In this document: one piece after another, positions 17,879 through 26,821 of the stretch
Position numbering within the stretch: the stretch's first letter is position 1
How the letters are laid out: each line of letters starts with the position of its first letter
NCBI GenBank assembly: GCA_036563665.1
Contig: DATCLY010000070.1
Span: forward strand, 1-64,000
Length of the DNA: 64,000 bases
Direction of reading: 5' to 3'
Source: FEN-1219 sp036563665
GTDB lineage: Bacteria; Pseudomonadota; Gammaproteobacteria; Steroidobacterales; Rariloculaceae
Translations under genes and position numbers: made by a program
The notes under the pieces: generated by a model
Seen by the model: only the letters and a program-made list of their open reading frames with translations
The model's database searches: none
What the model was told of the DNA's origin: nothing

Positions 17879-19109
17879 CGAGGCGGCCGGGAGCGAGCGA
17901 CTGGCCGCGTTGGGACACGCGGTGCAGCGCGATAGCCGCCGCGACCGAAGCGACGAAGAAGAGCAACAGTCCCAGGCGATAGTGCCCGGTCGCGTCATAC
18001 AGCGACGCGAGGATCACCGGGCCGAGGCCGGCGCCGATCGCCCAGAAACCGGTGAGCGTCGGCAGCGTGACGTCGACGTTCCGGGGGCCGTAACAATGCT
18101 TTGCGAGGACCGCCGCCTGGGGCACGAGACCGCCATGCGCGATGCCGCGCAGCGCCGTGAACAGAAGCAGCGTCGGCAGCCCTCCCAGCGGGAGCGCCGT
18201 CAGGATCGACAAGGCGAGGAGCAGGTACCATGCCGCCGCGCCCCGCACCGACCACACGTCGTAGACTCTGCCGGCCGCGATCTTCGCCACGACACCGAGG
18301 CCGAAGATCGCCGCGAGGCTCCCCGCGGCATGGCCCGAGGTCATGCCCGCTTCGCGTTCGATCAGCAGCGCCGTGTGCTGAAATACGCCGGCGTCGGCGG
18401 CGGCCGCCGTCATCAAACAGACGGCGACGACCCAGAATGTCGCCCGCCGGAGTGGCGCCGACGGCTGGCCGTCGTCGAGCGACGCCAGGGGCCTGGGGGC
18501 ATCCCCGGCTTCGACCAGCAACTCGTCGTGACGCGGGGTCTCGCGAGCCTTCCACAGGTAGAGCGGCAACGCGATCGCCCAAATCGACAGCGATAGCGCC
18601 GCCAGGGCCTGTCTCCAACCATAGAGCTCGATGAGCTCGGTTGCGAGCAGCGGGAAGACGAGCCCACCGGCGCTCGTCCCAGCCAGCGTGATGCCGATGG
18701 CGAAGCCCTGGTTGCGTATGAACCATCGCGAGACGAGCACGTTGACGGCGATCATCACGCTCGCGACGCCGCAGCCGAGCAAGACACCGGCCGCGTAATA
18801 GCTCGCGAGCGAACGCACCCCGAGGAACGCGAGCATGCCTGCCGCCGTCACGACCAGCGCGGCGATCATGACGGCCCGCAAGCCGAAACGCAGGAGCAGG
18901 GGCCCGAGGAGCAGCGCGATGACGGCGGATGCGGTGTTCTTGAACGTGAAGAGCAACGTGGTTGCGGTGCGCGACCAGCCCAGCTCGTCGATCACCGGGC
19001 CGTAGATCAGCGGCATGGTTGCGGTGGACGCGCCGAACGCCAGCGCGATGCAAACGAAGCCGACGGCCACCATCGTCCAACCACGGAACTCCGGGCGTCG
19101 CCAGGGCAT
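17862..19109 (-). CDS. MFS transporter (oxalate/formate or monocarboxylate-like group)
   Basis: 415 residues with about 12 predicted membrane spans. The start MPWRRPEFRGWTMVAVGF is typical of the FRGWxxV subgroup of MFS carboxylate carriers. The first half has WSRTATTLLFTFKN and a GxxLxxRFGLR loop; the second half has GLGVVAKIAAGRVYDVWSVR. It probably moves an organic anion across the inner membrane. It converges on the GntR regulator with a 17-bp overlap, suggesting a joint pathway (inference). The upstream 227 bp to the DinB gene hold no gene I can support. Confidence 0.88.
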   Translation of the reverse strand: MPWRRPEFRGWTMVAVGFVCIALAFGASTATMPLIYGPVIDELGWSRTATTLLFTFKNTASAVIALLLGPLLLRFGLRAVMIAALVVTAAGMLAFLGVRSLASYYAAGVLLGCGVASVMIAVNVLVSRWFIRNQGFAIGITLAGTSAGGLVFPLLATELIELYGWRQALAALSLSIWAIALPLYLWKARETPRHDELLVEAGDAPRPLASLDDGQPSAPLRRATFWVVAVCLMTAAAADAGVFQHTALLIEREAGMTSGHAAGSLAAIFGLGVVAKIAAGRVYDVWSVRGAAAWYLLLALSILTALPLGGLPTLLLFTALRGIAHGGLVPQAAVLAKHCYGPRNVDVTLPTLTGFWAIGAGLGPVILASLYDATGHYRLGLLLFFVASVAAAIALHRVSQRGQSLAPGRLVSARP

Positions 19110-19336
19110 TCTCGACGAGGGGCCTGGTAGAGGTGCCGTGCCGCTCCGCGTTGCCGTCGGTGTTCTCCACGGTGAGTTTCACCAGATAGTAGAGCGCATG
19201 CGTCACAAACTTCCAGCGGGTGCCCTGTCGCGATCGTGCTCGACTCGATGCGATCGCCTCGGCCGAGGCAGCAGGATGCGCCGAGGGTGCCCATGGGAAT
19301 CCACGCACGCGCTGCGCCGCGAGCAGCGCCGTTGCT

Positions 19337-19861
19337 TCACGCGGTGGGGGCCGCGGCGCTGCGCAAGATAGCTTCCGGGAGGGCGAGCAGATCCGTGACG
19401 CCGTAATCCTTGCCGCACTGGCTCAGCAGCGCCGTGAGCTGCCCGCGGTGATGAGCCTGGTGATTGAAGAAGTGGGTCACCGCGAGCCACATCTCGACGG
19501 AGCGCGGCGCGGGATTGCTGATGGTCACATAGTGGAGCGGGCCCGCCAGCACCTCGTCCGTCAATGTGGCCGCCCATTCCACGATCTGCCGGTCGGTCTC
19601 GGCTCGCGCGCCTCGGAGCTCCTCGAAGTCGTGAAAGAGCTCCTGGTCGAGGCTCTTCACGGCGAACGGCTCACCGAGGAAGCGGCCCAGCCAGACCTTG
19701 TCCGCCAGCAGCAGGTGGTTCAGGGTTCCGTGGATCGATTTGAAGAACGCGCCGCGATCCCGGCGCCGCTCGTCGTCCGGCAGCTCCGCGCAGACGGCAT
19801 ACATCCGGCCGTTCATCCACTCGTTGTACGCGGCCATGAGACGAGCCTGTTCGGGTCGCAT
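19337..19861 (-). CDS. DinB family protein
   Basis: 174 residues. ATG at 19861 has a strong GGGAGGT site 5 bases upstream and gives the family-standard start MRPEQARLMAAYNEWMNGR; a TTG at 19918 would add 19 residues. Conserved features are HGTLNHLLLADKVWLGRF (metal-ligand His region), VEMWLAVTHFFNHQAHHRGQLTALLSQCG with the HxxHHRGQ metal site, and the YGVTDLLALP end. DinB proteins are four-helix metal-binding proteins, several of which act as thiol transferases; substrate unknown here. The DUF1801 gene lies 53 bp upstream on the same strand. Confidence 0.9.
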   Translation of the reverse strand: MRPEQARLMAAYNEWMNGRMYAVCAELPDDERRRDRGAFFKSIHGTLNHLLLADKVWLGRFLGEPFAVKSLDQELFHDFEELRGARAETDRQIVEWAATLTDEVLAGPLHYVTISNPAPRSVEMWLAVTHFFNHQAHHRGQLTALLSQCGKDYGVTDLLALPEAILRSAAAPTA

Positions 19862-19914
19862 CCATACCTCCCGGCCGATCGTGTGCGTCGCCGCCATTCT
19901 AGCGTGCGTCTCGC

Positions 19915-20301
19915 TCAATCCGCTCCCCGGCCCCGCGACCTGTTCAGCGCCACGGCCGCGCGCACGAGCGCCTTGAAGGCGCTAGCGTCGATCGTCTCGC
20001 CTTCGCGGATGTCGATGGCGCGCCGCGTGTTGCCGTCGAGGCTGGCATTGAAGAGACCCGACGGATCCTCGAGCGCGGCGCCCCTCGCGAACGTGATCTT
20101 CACCTTGTCCTTGTAGATCTCCCCGGTGCAGATGATGCCGTTGTCCGACCACACCGGCACCCCGGCCGGGTTGGAGGGCTTCCGCCACTTCACCTCCTCG
20201 ACGGCATCCGGGGCGGCCTGCTTGATGAGGGTGCGCACCCGCTCCAGCATCCTGGTCCGCCAGTCGCCCGTCTGTTTCCCAGCTTTCGTCCTCCCGACCA
20301 C
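19915..20301 (-). CDS. DUF1801 domain protein
   Basis: 128 residues starting at GTG (20301), chosen because GGGAGGAGCA precedes it and the product matches family length; an ATG at 20370 would add 23 poorly conserved residues. Recognisable parts are GDWRTRMLERVRTLIKQAAP, VEEVKWRKPSNPAGVPVWS, GIICTGEIYKDKVKITFARG and LFNASLDGNTRRAIDI. These small YdhG-like proteins have no settled function. It is probably co-transcribed with the downstream DinB gene. Confidence 0.88.
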   Translation of the reverse strand: MVGRTKAGKQTGDWRTRMLERVRTLIKQAAPDAVEEVKWRKPSNPAGVPVWSDNGIICTGEIYKDKVKITFARGAALEDPSGLFNASLDGNTRRAIDIREGETIDASAFKALVRAAVALNRSRGRGAD

Positions 20302-20513
20302 TGCTCCTCCCTGCAAAGCCCCTGTGGCGCCGAGGGCGAACAGCATGCCTGTTGACTGCCGCCGGGCCAACCACCGCCGCTCGAACCCATTGATTCCACC
20401 CTCCTTGGGCAGTCGTACGAGCGTCTAAAGCGTCCCGTCCAAGGCCGCGTTCGTTCCGTGCGCGGCAGCGCTCGATCGGCTACACTGCGCCCGACGTGCC
20501 GCGGAGCCGTCCG

Positions 20514-21070
20514 ATGGATCGCCGCAAGCTGCTGAGCGCTTCTGCCGCCCTGGCAAGCGTTGCGCCGGGTTCTTCGCATCGATTCCCTTCGTGCGCAGCC
20601 TCCCGCCCAGCGCACGCGCCAAAGGGCTCGCCAACCCGGTCGAGATCGACGTCGGCAATTCCGCCGGCGAAGTGCGCGGCTACATCTACCGCGGCGAAAC
20701 GATGCTCGTGCTGCACCGCACCGAGCAGATGCTCGAGCAGGTCTCCGCCACGGCCGATCTCGTGCTCACCTCGGACACCACCGATCCCGCGTACGTCGAT
20801 CCCACCCATCGCGCGATCGTGCCGGAGTTCCTGGCGGTGCGCGGCGTTTGCACGCACCTCGGCTGCGTTCCGCAGATCGAGCGCGAGGAAGGCAAGCGGA
20901 TCGTCGGCGAATGGTGGCCCGGCGGCTTCATCTGCCCTTGCCATCAGTCCGCCTTTGACTATGCCGGCCGCGTGATTCGCGGCCCCGCGCCGCGCAACCT
21001 GCCGGTGCCGCCGCACCGCTTCGCGGGCCCCGCCCGCCTCATCATCGGCGAGGAATTCGAGCCTACCTGA
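20514..21070 (+). pseudogene. Orphan Rieske iron-sulfur subunit (petA-like) with a one-base frameshift in the signal region
   Basis: ATG at 20514 encodes the Tat-type start MDRRKLLSASAALASVA. The reading frame must then slip back one base near 20564 to continue as AGFFASIPFVRSLPPSARAK, the usual membrane anchor of ubiquinol-cytochrome c reductase Rieske subunits. From there it is intact: CTHLGC and CPCHQS, the two [2Fe-2S] ligand boxes, then a C-terminal GPAPRNLPVPPHRF. Total length is 557 bp, one short of a whole number of codons (185 residues if restored). No cytochrome b or c1 gene follows; the next gene is an MFS carrier. Either a real lesion in a spare copy or an assembly error. Confidence 0.8.
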
Positions 21071-21180
21071 GCCGTCGGCGCCAGGCCGAAGCCACGCAAT
21101 CGGCTCGCCGCGCGCGGATTGCGCGCGGCCAGCGGCCCGCGGATACTGCCGCCCGATCGGCCTTTTGGGGGACCAGCCCG

Positions 21181-22485
21181 ATGCAGCAACGTCCGGCGGC
21201 TCTGTCCGGCGCGGAGTGGCGCCTGATCCTGCTCGCGAGCCTGGGCGGCGCGCTCGAGTTCTACGACTTCGTCGTCTACAGCCAGTTCGCGCGCTACATC
21301 GGGCAGGGCTTCTTTCCGAACGACGATCCGATGGTGTCGCTGATCGTGTCGTTCGGCGTGTTCGCCGTCGGCTATTTCGCGCGGCCCCTCGGCGGCCTCT
21401 TCTTCAGCCACATCGGCGATCGCATCGGCCGCAGGAGGGTGCTGATCGTCACGATTCTGACGATGTCGGCCGCCACGGCCGGCATCGGCCTGCTGCCGAC
21501 CTACGCGCAGTGGGGCATCGCGGCACCGATCCTGCTGGTGCTGCTGCGCGTGGTGCAGGGCATCTGCCTGGGCGGCGAGCTCCCGGGCGCCATCTCGTAC
21601 GTCGTCGAGACGGCGCCGCGCCGCTCGGGATTCTCCGTCGGCATCGTGTTCTTCTGCGTCAACACCGGCGTCGTGCTCGCCGCCCTGCTGAGCCTCTTCG
21701 TGCATGAGACGCTGACGGTGGCGCAGGTGCAAGCGTGGGGCTGGCGCGTGGGCTTCCTGGTCGGCGGAGCGCTCGGCCTCATCAGCTTCGTGCTGCGCCT
21801 GTCCCTCGAGGAGAGCCGGGAGTTCGCGCGCATGCGTGCGGCGGCCGGCGCCTCGGCCGTGCCGATCGTCGAGGTGCTGCGCCACCATCCCATGGCCGTC
21901 GTCGTCGGGGTGGCCATTCTGGCCGTGACGGCCGGCTTCAACGGCCTGCTGTTCGCGATGCCGGCCTTCCTGCCCGAGGCGATGGGCTACGAGTCGGTGC
22001 GCGCCATCGAGGCGCAGAACGTGGCGCTGATCATCATGTCGTTCGGCTTGCTGCTCACGGCCTGGCTGTCGGATCGCGTGTCGCGCAAGGCGTTGGCGCT
22101 CACGGGCACGGGGCTGCTGATCGTCTTCGCCTGGCCGTTCTTTCGCGCCGCCGAAGCGGCGAGCGTCGACCTGCTCACGCTGTTCGCGCTCGCGGGGGTC
22201 GTCGGATCGATTTGCGCGGGCACGGTCATCGTGATCGGCGCGGACCTGTTTCCGACGCGCGTCCGTTTCTCGGGCGTCGCGCTGTCGTACAACCTGGCCT
22301 TCACGGTGTTCAGCGGCCTCGCGCCCGTCGTCGCCGCGCTGCTCGCCCGCACCACCGGCGTCGCGGCCAACGCGGGGTACTACATGGTGGGCTGCGCCGC
22401 GCTGTCGTTCGCGGCGGCGCTCGTCATGCACCGCTACGACGGCCGGATACTCGCTGGCCTCGCGAGCGACAGCGCGCCGGCGTAA
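21181..22485 (+). CDS. MFS transporter, metabolite:proton symporter (ProP/MHS-like)
   Basis: 434 residues with 12 predicted spans. The signature of the metabolite:H+ symporter family is clear: ASLGGALEFYDFVVYSQFARYIGQGFFP at the first span, FGVFAVGYFARPLGGLFFSHIGDRIGRRRVL in the span 2-3 loop, and RVVQGICLGGELPGA. Substrates in this family include dicarboxylates and compatible solutes; the specificity here cannot be read. It lies 110 bp downstream of the Rieske-like gene on the same strand and converges with the 'GDTLVV' gene at 22523. Confidence 0.9.
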   Translation: MQQRPAALSGAEWRLILLASLGGALEFYDFVVYSQFARYIGQGFFPNDDPMVSLIVSFGVFAVGYFARPLGGLFFSHIGDRIGRRRVLIVTILTMSAATAGIGLLPTYAQWGIAAPILLVLLRVVQGICLGGELPGAISYVVETAPRRSGFSVGIVFFCVNTGVVLAALLSLFVHETLTVAQVQAWGWRVGFLVGGALGLISFVLRLSLEESREFARMRAAAGASAVPIVEVLRHHPMAVVVGVAILAVTAGFNGLLFAMPAFLPEAMGYESVRAIEAQNVALIIMSFGLLLTAWLSDRVSRKALALTGTGLLIVFAWPFFRAAEAASVDLLTLFALAGVVGSICAGTVIVIGADLFPTRVRFSGVALSYNLAFTVFSGLAPVVAALLARTTGVAANAGYYMVGCAALSFAAALVMHRYDGRILAGLASDSAPA

Positions 22486-22522
22486 GGATCTCGACGAGCC
22501 GGTGCCGCCCGCCGCGCCGCGG

Positions 22523-23314
22523 CTAGTCCTGCTCGGGACCTCGGCGTGATTCGATCGCGACCCCGTAGGCCGGATCGCAATCGTAGGGGTAGACGTGGTC
22601 GTCGCCGCGGCGGAACGACATGATCCGCCCGGCGGTCCCTCTGAACGAGCCCGGATCCGCGAACTGCTGCGAGACGATCAGCGTGTTCGGATCGGCGAGC
22701 CGGAACCGTTCGAGCAGACGCACGTGCTCGGTGTGCTCCACGCCGTTGTTGAACAGTGTTCCCGGGAGCAGCTTCGCCGTGTCGACTACGAGGGTGTCGC
22801 CCTCCCAGCGCCCGAACGAGTGGCCGGTGTGCGAGTGCGGCCAGTCGTCCGGATGCTCCGTCTCGTTCATGAAGATGACGCGGACGAGATCGAAGTACTC
22901 GAGCTTGATCACGACGAGATCGCGCCCTTCGAAGATCTCGATCGGGAACGGCCCCTGCATCGAGTAGATCAGGCCCGGCGGCCGGCAGGTGGACGACACG
23001 TCCGTCTGCTTCTCGGGGTCGTAGCCTTTCGCCGCCTCGCGCAGGCTCTCGTGCACGTCGAGCCCGCCGTATTCGCCGGGCGGAAACTCGTTCACGCCGG
23101 AGTCCGCCAGCAGGACCGTGCCCTCGGGGAGCTGCGCGATCAGCTCGGCTTCGGCCGGCGTCGGATCGCGCCGAGGCGGCATGGGCCCCGGCGACAGCGA
23201 CCAGAACCCCGCGATGCCGTGGCCTTGCTGCGCCTGCGCTTCTACCCTTGCCGGCGTGACCCCGAGCACCGCGGCACAGCCGACGATTGCAGCGAAGACG
23301 TTCGCGGCGCGCAT
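22523..23314 (-). CDS. Exported 'GRWEGDTLVV' family protein (copy 2)
   Basis: 263 residues with signal peptide MRAANVFAAIVGCAAVLGV. It contains the family core FGRWEGDTLVVDTAKL (~180-195), preceded by an IYSMQGPFPIEIFEGRDLVV strand pair and followed by EHTEHVRLLERFRLADPNTLIVSQQFADPGSF. Two Cys occur in the mature part (SSTCRPP and YDCDP) and could form a disulfide. It follows the DUF6152 gene by a single base (23316 to 23314), so the two are certainly one transcript. Function unknown. Confidence 0.8.
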   Translation of the reverse strand: MRAANVFAAIVGCAAVLGVTPARVEAQAQQGHGIAGFWSLSPGPMPPRRDPTPAEAELIAQLPEGTVLLADSGVNEFPPGEYGGLDVHESLREAAKGYDPEKQTDVSSTCRPPGLIYSMQGPFPIEIFEGRDLVVIKLEYFDLVRVIFMNETEHPDDWPHSHTGHSFGRWEGDTLVVDTAKLLPGTLFNNGVEHTEHVRLLERFRLADPNTLIVSQQFADPGSFRGTAGRIMSFRRGDDHVYPYDCDPAYGVAIESRRGPEQD

Positions 23315-23315
23315 G

Positions 23316-23699
23316 TCAGTTGTTCGTCCCCGGCGGCACGCCGATCTCGGTTCCGTCCTCGCGGAACGCGCGCGTGATGCGCATCAGATAGCTGCCGTCG
23401 AGCGAGGGCATCCCTTCGAGCGTCACCTTCTCCCCGGGCGTGAAGCTCTGCTGACTCCAGCCGCGCCTCCGTAACACCGACGGCGACGTGGTCTCGGCCG
23501 TCCACTCCTGCTTCTCGCCGTCCTCGCCCACGACCTCGAACTTCAAGATCGCATGGGGGTTCGTGAACCGAAACTGGGTGACGGTGCCGGTCACGGTGAT
23601 GCGCTCGTCGACCTTGTAGAAGGCGGGGGCGGAATGGTGCGCGTACACCGCCCCGCTCACCAGCAGTAGCACGATGAAAGACTTCGAGATCCAGGCCAT
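23316..23699 (-). CDS. Exported DUF6152 family protein (copy 2)
   Basis: 127 residues. A signal peptide (SFIVLLLVSGAVYA) is followed directly by HHSAPAFY, then TVTGTVTQFRFTNPHAILKFEV, the DUF6152 pattern HHS..(E)..G.V..F...NPH. The end of the domain reads TPGEKVTLEGMPSLDGSYLMRI. It is the upstream partner of the 'GDTLVV' gene at 22523. The cupin gene lies 54 bp upstream on the same strand, so the three may form one operon. Confidence 0.8.
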   Translation of the reverse strand: MAWISKSFIVLLLVSGAVYAHHSAPAFYKVDERITVTGTVTQFRFTNPHAILKFEVVGEDGEKQEWTAETTSPSVLRRRGWSQQSFTPGEKVTLEGMPSLDGSYLMRITRAFREDGTEIGVPPGTNN

Positions 23700-23753
23700 G
23701 ATGTCGTCCTCGACGAGCGTTCCCGATTCGGCGCGCCGCTGCCAGCGTGCGAG

Positions 23754-24218
23754 CTAAGCGTTGCCCCGCCCCCGCGCCCAGCTCAGCATGTCCCAGTTTT
23801 CGGGCACATGGATGAACAGGTTGGTCACGGGGGACAGCACGCGCGTGACGTGCCCTTTGCCCGTTACGTCTTCCAGGAAGACGAGATCGCCCGGCCCGAT
23901 GCGGTGCCGCGAGCCGTCGGAGATCTCGACCTCGAGCTCGCCCGTCATGTTGATCGCGAACTGGCGCCGCGGCGCCGTATGCCATTCCGCCGTGTTTGCG
24001 GCGTTGCGCGCGTAGGCCCGCGCCGTCATGCTCGTGACGGGAATCTCGCCCGCGTCGTTCGAGATCTCGACGATCCCGAGACGGGACTCGCCCTCCGGTG
24101 TGGCATAGATGTGAATCAGCCGCGCCTTGAGCTCGCCCCCCGGCGCTTGCGCCGAGCCCAACGATGGGCCGACCAACGTCGCGACACCGGCCAGGGCCAG
24201 CAGCTCTCTTCGATCCAT
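23754..24218 (-). CDS. Exported cupin-domain protein
   Basis: 154 residues from ATG at 24218 (GGAGGGGAGC ribosome-binding site), with leader MDRRELLALAGVATLVGPSLG. The conserved small beta-barrel of the cupin fold is seen in WHTAPRRQFAINMTGELEVEISDGSRHRIGPGDLVFLEDVTGKGHVTRVL. The metal His motif is only partly present (WHTAP ... GKGHVT). Such proteins are binding modules or small dioxygenase relatives. Likely co-transcribed with the DUF6152/'GDTLVV' pair. The 235-bp gap to the divergent MFS gene holds TACAAT on the minus strand as a -10 candidate. Confidence 0.8.
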   Translation of the reverse strand: MDRRELLALAGVATLVGPSLGSAQAPGGELKARLIHIYATPEGESRLGIVEISNDAGEIPVTSMTARAYARNAANTAEWHTAPRRQFAINMTGELEVEISDGSRHRIGPGDLVFLEDVTGKGHVTRVLSPVTNLFIHVPENWDMLSWARGRGNA

Positions 24219-24453
24219 GCTCCCCTCCGCAGGCTCGAACTCGTTATGCCTGAGCTTATTGTATTTCCAGCCGGGGCACGCGTCTCGGCCTCCGACGACC
24301 TCGGCAGCCCGCGCCGGGCTCGGTTCGGCGGCAAAGGCTCTGCCTCCAAGGCAAGCGCCGGGATCCCGTTGGCAGCCATTCCCATCGCCGGAGCAAATTC
24401 GCCCTGTTCCCGCTACCATAGGCGCGCCACACAGGCTCTTTGGGGGGAACCGC

Positions 24454-25734
24454 ATGCAGACAGCCGCTCCGCCGTCCGAAGCTTCGCGAAACGGCATCCT
24501 GACCACCCTCGGCGCCACCGTCGGCCTCGCCCTCGGCCCGAGCGTGATCGCGAACCTGACCGTGACGGCGTACATCACGCCCATCGAGCAGGAGTTCGGC
24601 TGGCTGCGCTCCGACGTCTCGTTCGCGTTCTCACTCGTCGCTTACATGATCGTCGTGATGTCGCCGCTGCAGGGCATGCTGGTCGACCGGTTCGGCCCTC
24701 GGCGCGTCGTGCTCACGTCGATCCCGCTGTTCGCGCTGAGCCTGGCCGCCATCTACTTCACGCCGGCCAACATCTACGTCTATTACCTGCTGTGGGCGCT
24801 CGTGCCGATTGCGGGCTTGGGGCTCTGGCCCCTCGGCTATCTGCAGGCCGTCACGCCGTGGTTCGACCGGAAGCTCGGTCTCGCGCTCGGCTGTGCGAAC
24901 GCCGGCATCGGCGTCGGCAGCACCTTCCTGCCGATGCTCGTGATCGGTCCGATGATCGCCGCCTACGGCTGGCGCGAGGCGGTGGTCGCGGTCGCGGCGC
25001 TCGTCTTGTTCGTGAGCTGGCCCGTCGTGGCTTATTGCCTGCGCGAGCCGTCCGCGGCCGATCTCGCAGCACGCAAGCTCTCGGCGCGCGGCGGGACTTT
25101 CGGTCTCCCGTTCCGCGAAGCCATGCGCGAGCCGACGTTCTGGATGCTCAACGTGGGGTTCTTCCTGCTCGGCGTCACGGCCACGAGCCTCGTGACGCAG
25201 CAGGTGCCGTTGCTGCGCGACGCGGGCTGGACGCCCGAGGAGACCACGCGCCTGCAGACGGTGTTCGGCTTCGGCTTGCTGTTCGCACGCGTGGCGGTGG
25301 GCTTCGTCATCGATCACATCTTCGCGCCGCGCGTCATGACCACCGTCTCCATCGGCGGCGCCATCGCCTGCCTGCTCTACGCGTTCTATCCGGGCCTCGG
25401 CTACGTCAGCGCGCTGCTGATCGGCTTCCTGCTCGGCGCGGAGTTCGACGTGCTCGCGTTCCTGATCAAGCGCTATTACGGCCTCGTGGCATACGGGCGG
25501 GTCTACGGCGTGATCTTCGGGGTGTTCTACCTGGGATCGGCCGTCGGCATCTGGGGCCTGCCGAAGCTGCGCGAGCTCTCGGCGGACCTGTCCTATGACA
25601 ACGGCCTGTACGTCGCCGCCGGCATCCTGTTCGCCTCGGCCGTGCTCATGAGTTTGATGCCGAAGTATCGCTACGCCGTGGGCCACTCGGCGGAGCCCAC
25701 CGCGCCGGCGGCTGCGGCGGCGCAGGAGGTCTGA
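24454..25734 (+). CDS. MFS transporter (monocarboxylate/oxalate-type)
   Basis: 426 residues from ATG at 24454, preceded by GGGGGGAAC. About 12 spans; GPSVIANLTVTAYITPIEQEFGWLRSDVSFAFSL and GMLVDRFGPRRVVL mark the first half, GYLQAVTPWFDRKLGLALGCANAG the middle, and LFARVAVGFVIDHIFAPRVM the second half. This resembles carriers for organic acids or aromatic acids. It is the third MFS gene within 8 kb, each beside catabolic-looking genes. The C-terminus ends in an Ala/Pro-rich cytosolic tail. Confidence 0.88.
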   Translation: MQTAAPPSEASRNGILTTLGATVGLALGPSVIANLTVTAYITPIEQEFGWLRSDVSFAFSLVAYMIVVMSPLQGMLVDRFGPRRVVLTSIPLFALSLAAIYFTPANIYVYYLLWALVPIAGLGLWPLGYLQAVTPWFDRKLGLALGCANAGIGVGSTFLPMLVIGPMIAAYGWREAVVAVAALVLFVSWPVVAYCLREPSAADLAARKLSARGGTFGLPFREAMREPTFWMLNVGFFLLGVTATSLVTQQVPLLRDAGWTPEETTRLQTVFGFGLLFARVAVGFVIDHIFAPRVMTTVSIGGAIACLLYAFYPGLGYVSALLIGFLLGAEFDVLAFLIKRYYGLVAYGRVYGVIFGVFYLGSAVGIWGLPKLRELSADLSYDNGLYVAAGILFASAVLMSLMPKYRYAVGHSAEPTAPAAAAAQEV

Positions 25735-25822
25735 TCCGGCGACGAGGCAGCGGCCCGACGAGTGCGAACCCGAGGGGGATCGTCTCGGCGCGCCGCCGCG
25801 CTCTACGCGTCGCGCTCGGCGC

Positions 25823-26062
25823 TCACTTCGCCCGGATGATCTGCAACGCTTCGTTGATCTTGAAGATCACGATGAGCATCTCGCACCAGATGCGTGCGAA
25901 CACCAGACCGGCGATGAGGGTGAGGAGGCCGCCCAGGAACGACTGAGCGAGCATCAAGCCCACGCCGGCGATCACGACGCCGATCAGGAACAGCCAATAG
26001 ATGAACGTGATGAGCTTCGGCGTGAGCATGTTGTCGAAGAACAGCACCTGGCGAAAGTCCAT
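25823..26062 (-). CDS. Small DUF4282 membrane protein
   Basis: 79 residues from ATG at 26062, preceded by AAAGGGTGCC. It starts MDFRQVLFFDNMLTPKLI, the usual opening of DUF4282 proteins, and contains two membrane spans (ITFIYWLFLIGVVIAGVGL; FLGGLLTLIAGLVFARIWCEMLIVIF). The C-terminus KINEALQIIRAK is typical for the family. Function unknown. Confidence 0.85.
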   Translation of the reverse strand: MDFRQVLFFDNMLTPKLITFIYWLFLIGVVIAGVGLMLAQSFLGGLLTLIAGLVFARIWCEMLIVIFKINEALQIIRAK

Positions 26063-26155
26063 GTTGGCACCCTTTCGTGGTTTCGTGGCGCTGGACCACG
26101 AATGACGCCGCACCGCGCGGCCCGCCGGAGGAACCCCCCTCCCCCTGGGCGCTTA

Positions 26156-26760
26156 GAGATGATGTGGGGCGCATCGAGCTCCGGTGGCGGCTCGACCCAA
26201 TGACTCCGCGCCCGCTTCCAGACTTTTGCCCCACAGCGCAAAAACTCCAGCCACACTTCCTGCCCTGCCAGCAGATGCGGCGCGACGTAAATGCGATTCG
26301 ACCCGGTGCTGAAGACTCGATCGCTGATAGGCCCCCCCTGCAGGCCCCGCTGTTGCCCCACATCTGTAACCATGTCCCAGGTCGTGACACGACTCGCACG
26401 GCGCGTGCGCAGCCGAAGAGTCTCAGCTCGACGTCCGGGTCGATCCATGCTCCGCCCGTCGCGATAGGGTGCGTCGTGGCCGCGTCGCTCTTGAGGCCGC
26501 ACCGCTCCTGCACCAGCGTGCTCGTCTCGCCGGCATGAAGCGCAGCTACCCGGAAAATGAACGCCGTCGCGTCCTGCGGCACCATCGCGCGATATGCCTC
26601 ACCCGCGACCGTGAGTGTTGCAATGGCGCCCGGCTCGAGACCGGAGGCGTAAACGTCGATCGCGTCCTCGCAAGGAACTGTTGCGCTCCACGGAGCCGAT
26701 CAGCGGCGGAGAGCGCCAGACCTCGAGCCCCGATCCGCATCGACGGCGACGACGGCTCCG
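26156..26760 (-). pseudogene. Decayed gene for a secreted beta-sandwich-like protein
   Basis: No intact frame covers this stretch, but three minus-strand frames join into one coherent protein. LEVWRSPPLIGSVERNS (around 26730-26680) leads to EDAIDVYASGLEPGAIATL...ELRLFGCARAVRVVS (about 26660-26385) and then to TTWDMVTDVGQQRGLQGG...SNRIYVAPHLLAGQEVWLEFLRCG (about 26390-26160). The repeated pattern '..V.G..PGA..' and 'AGQ.V...RCG' looks like Ig-like or lectin-like repeats. I do not recognise a named family. GC content is lower here than in its neighbours, which fits acquired and decaying DNA. Confidence 0.5.
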
Positions 26761-26821
26761 CTGCCGGAACGGCAAGTGGGAATCAGCAAGTAACGATCGC
26801 GATCGAGGAGAACCGCTCCGC

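Noticed and set aside
19110..19336. Minus-strand peptide WKFVTHALYYLVKLTVENT in the gap upstream of the MFS gene
   Set aside because: It looks protein-like for ~40 residues but has no recognisable family and no clear start, so no gene is claimed.
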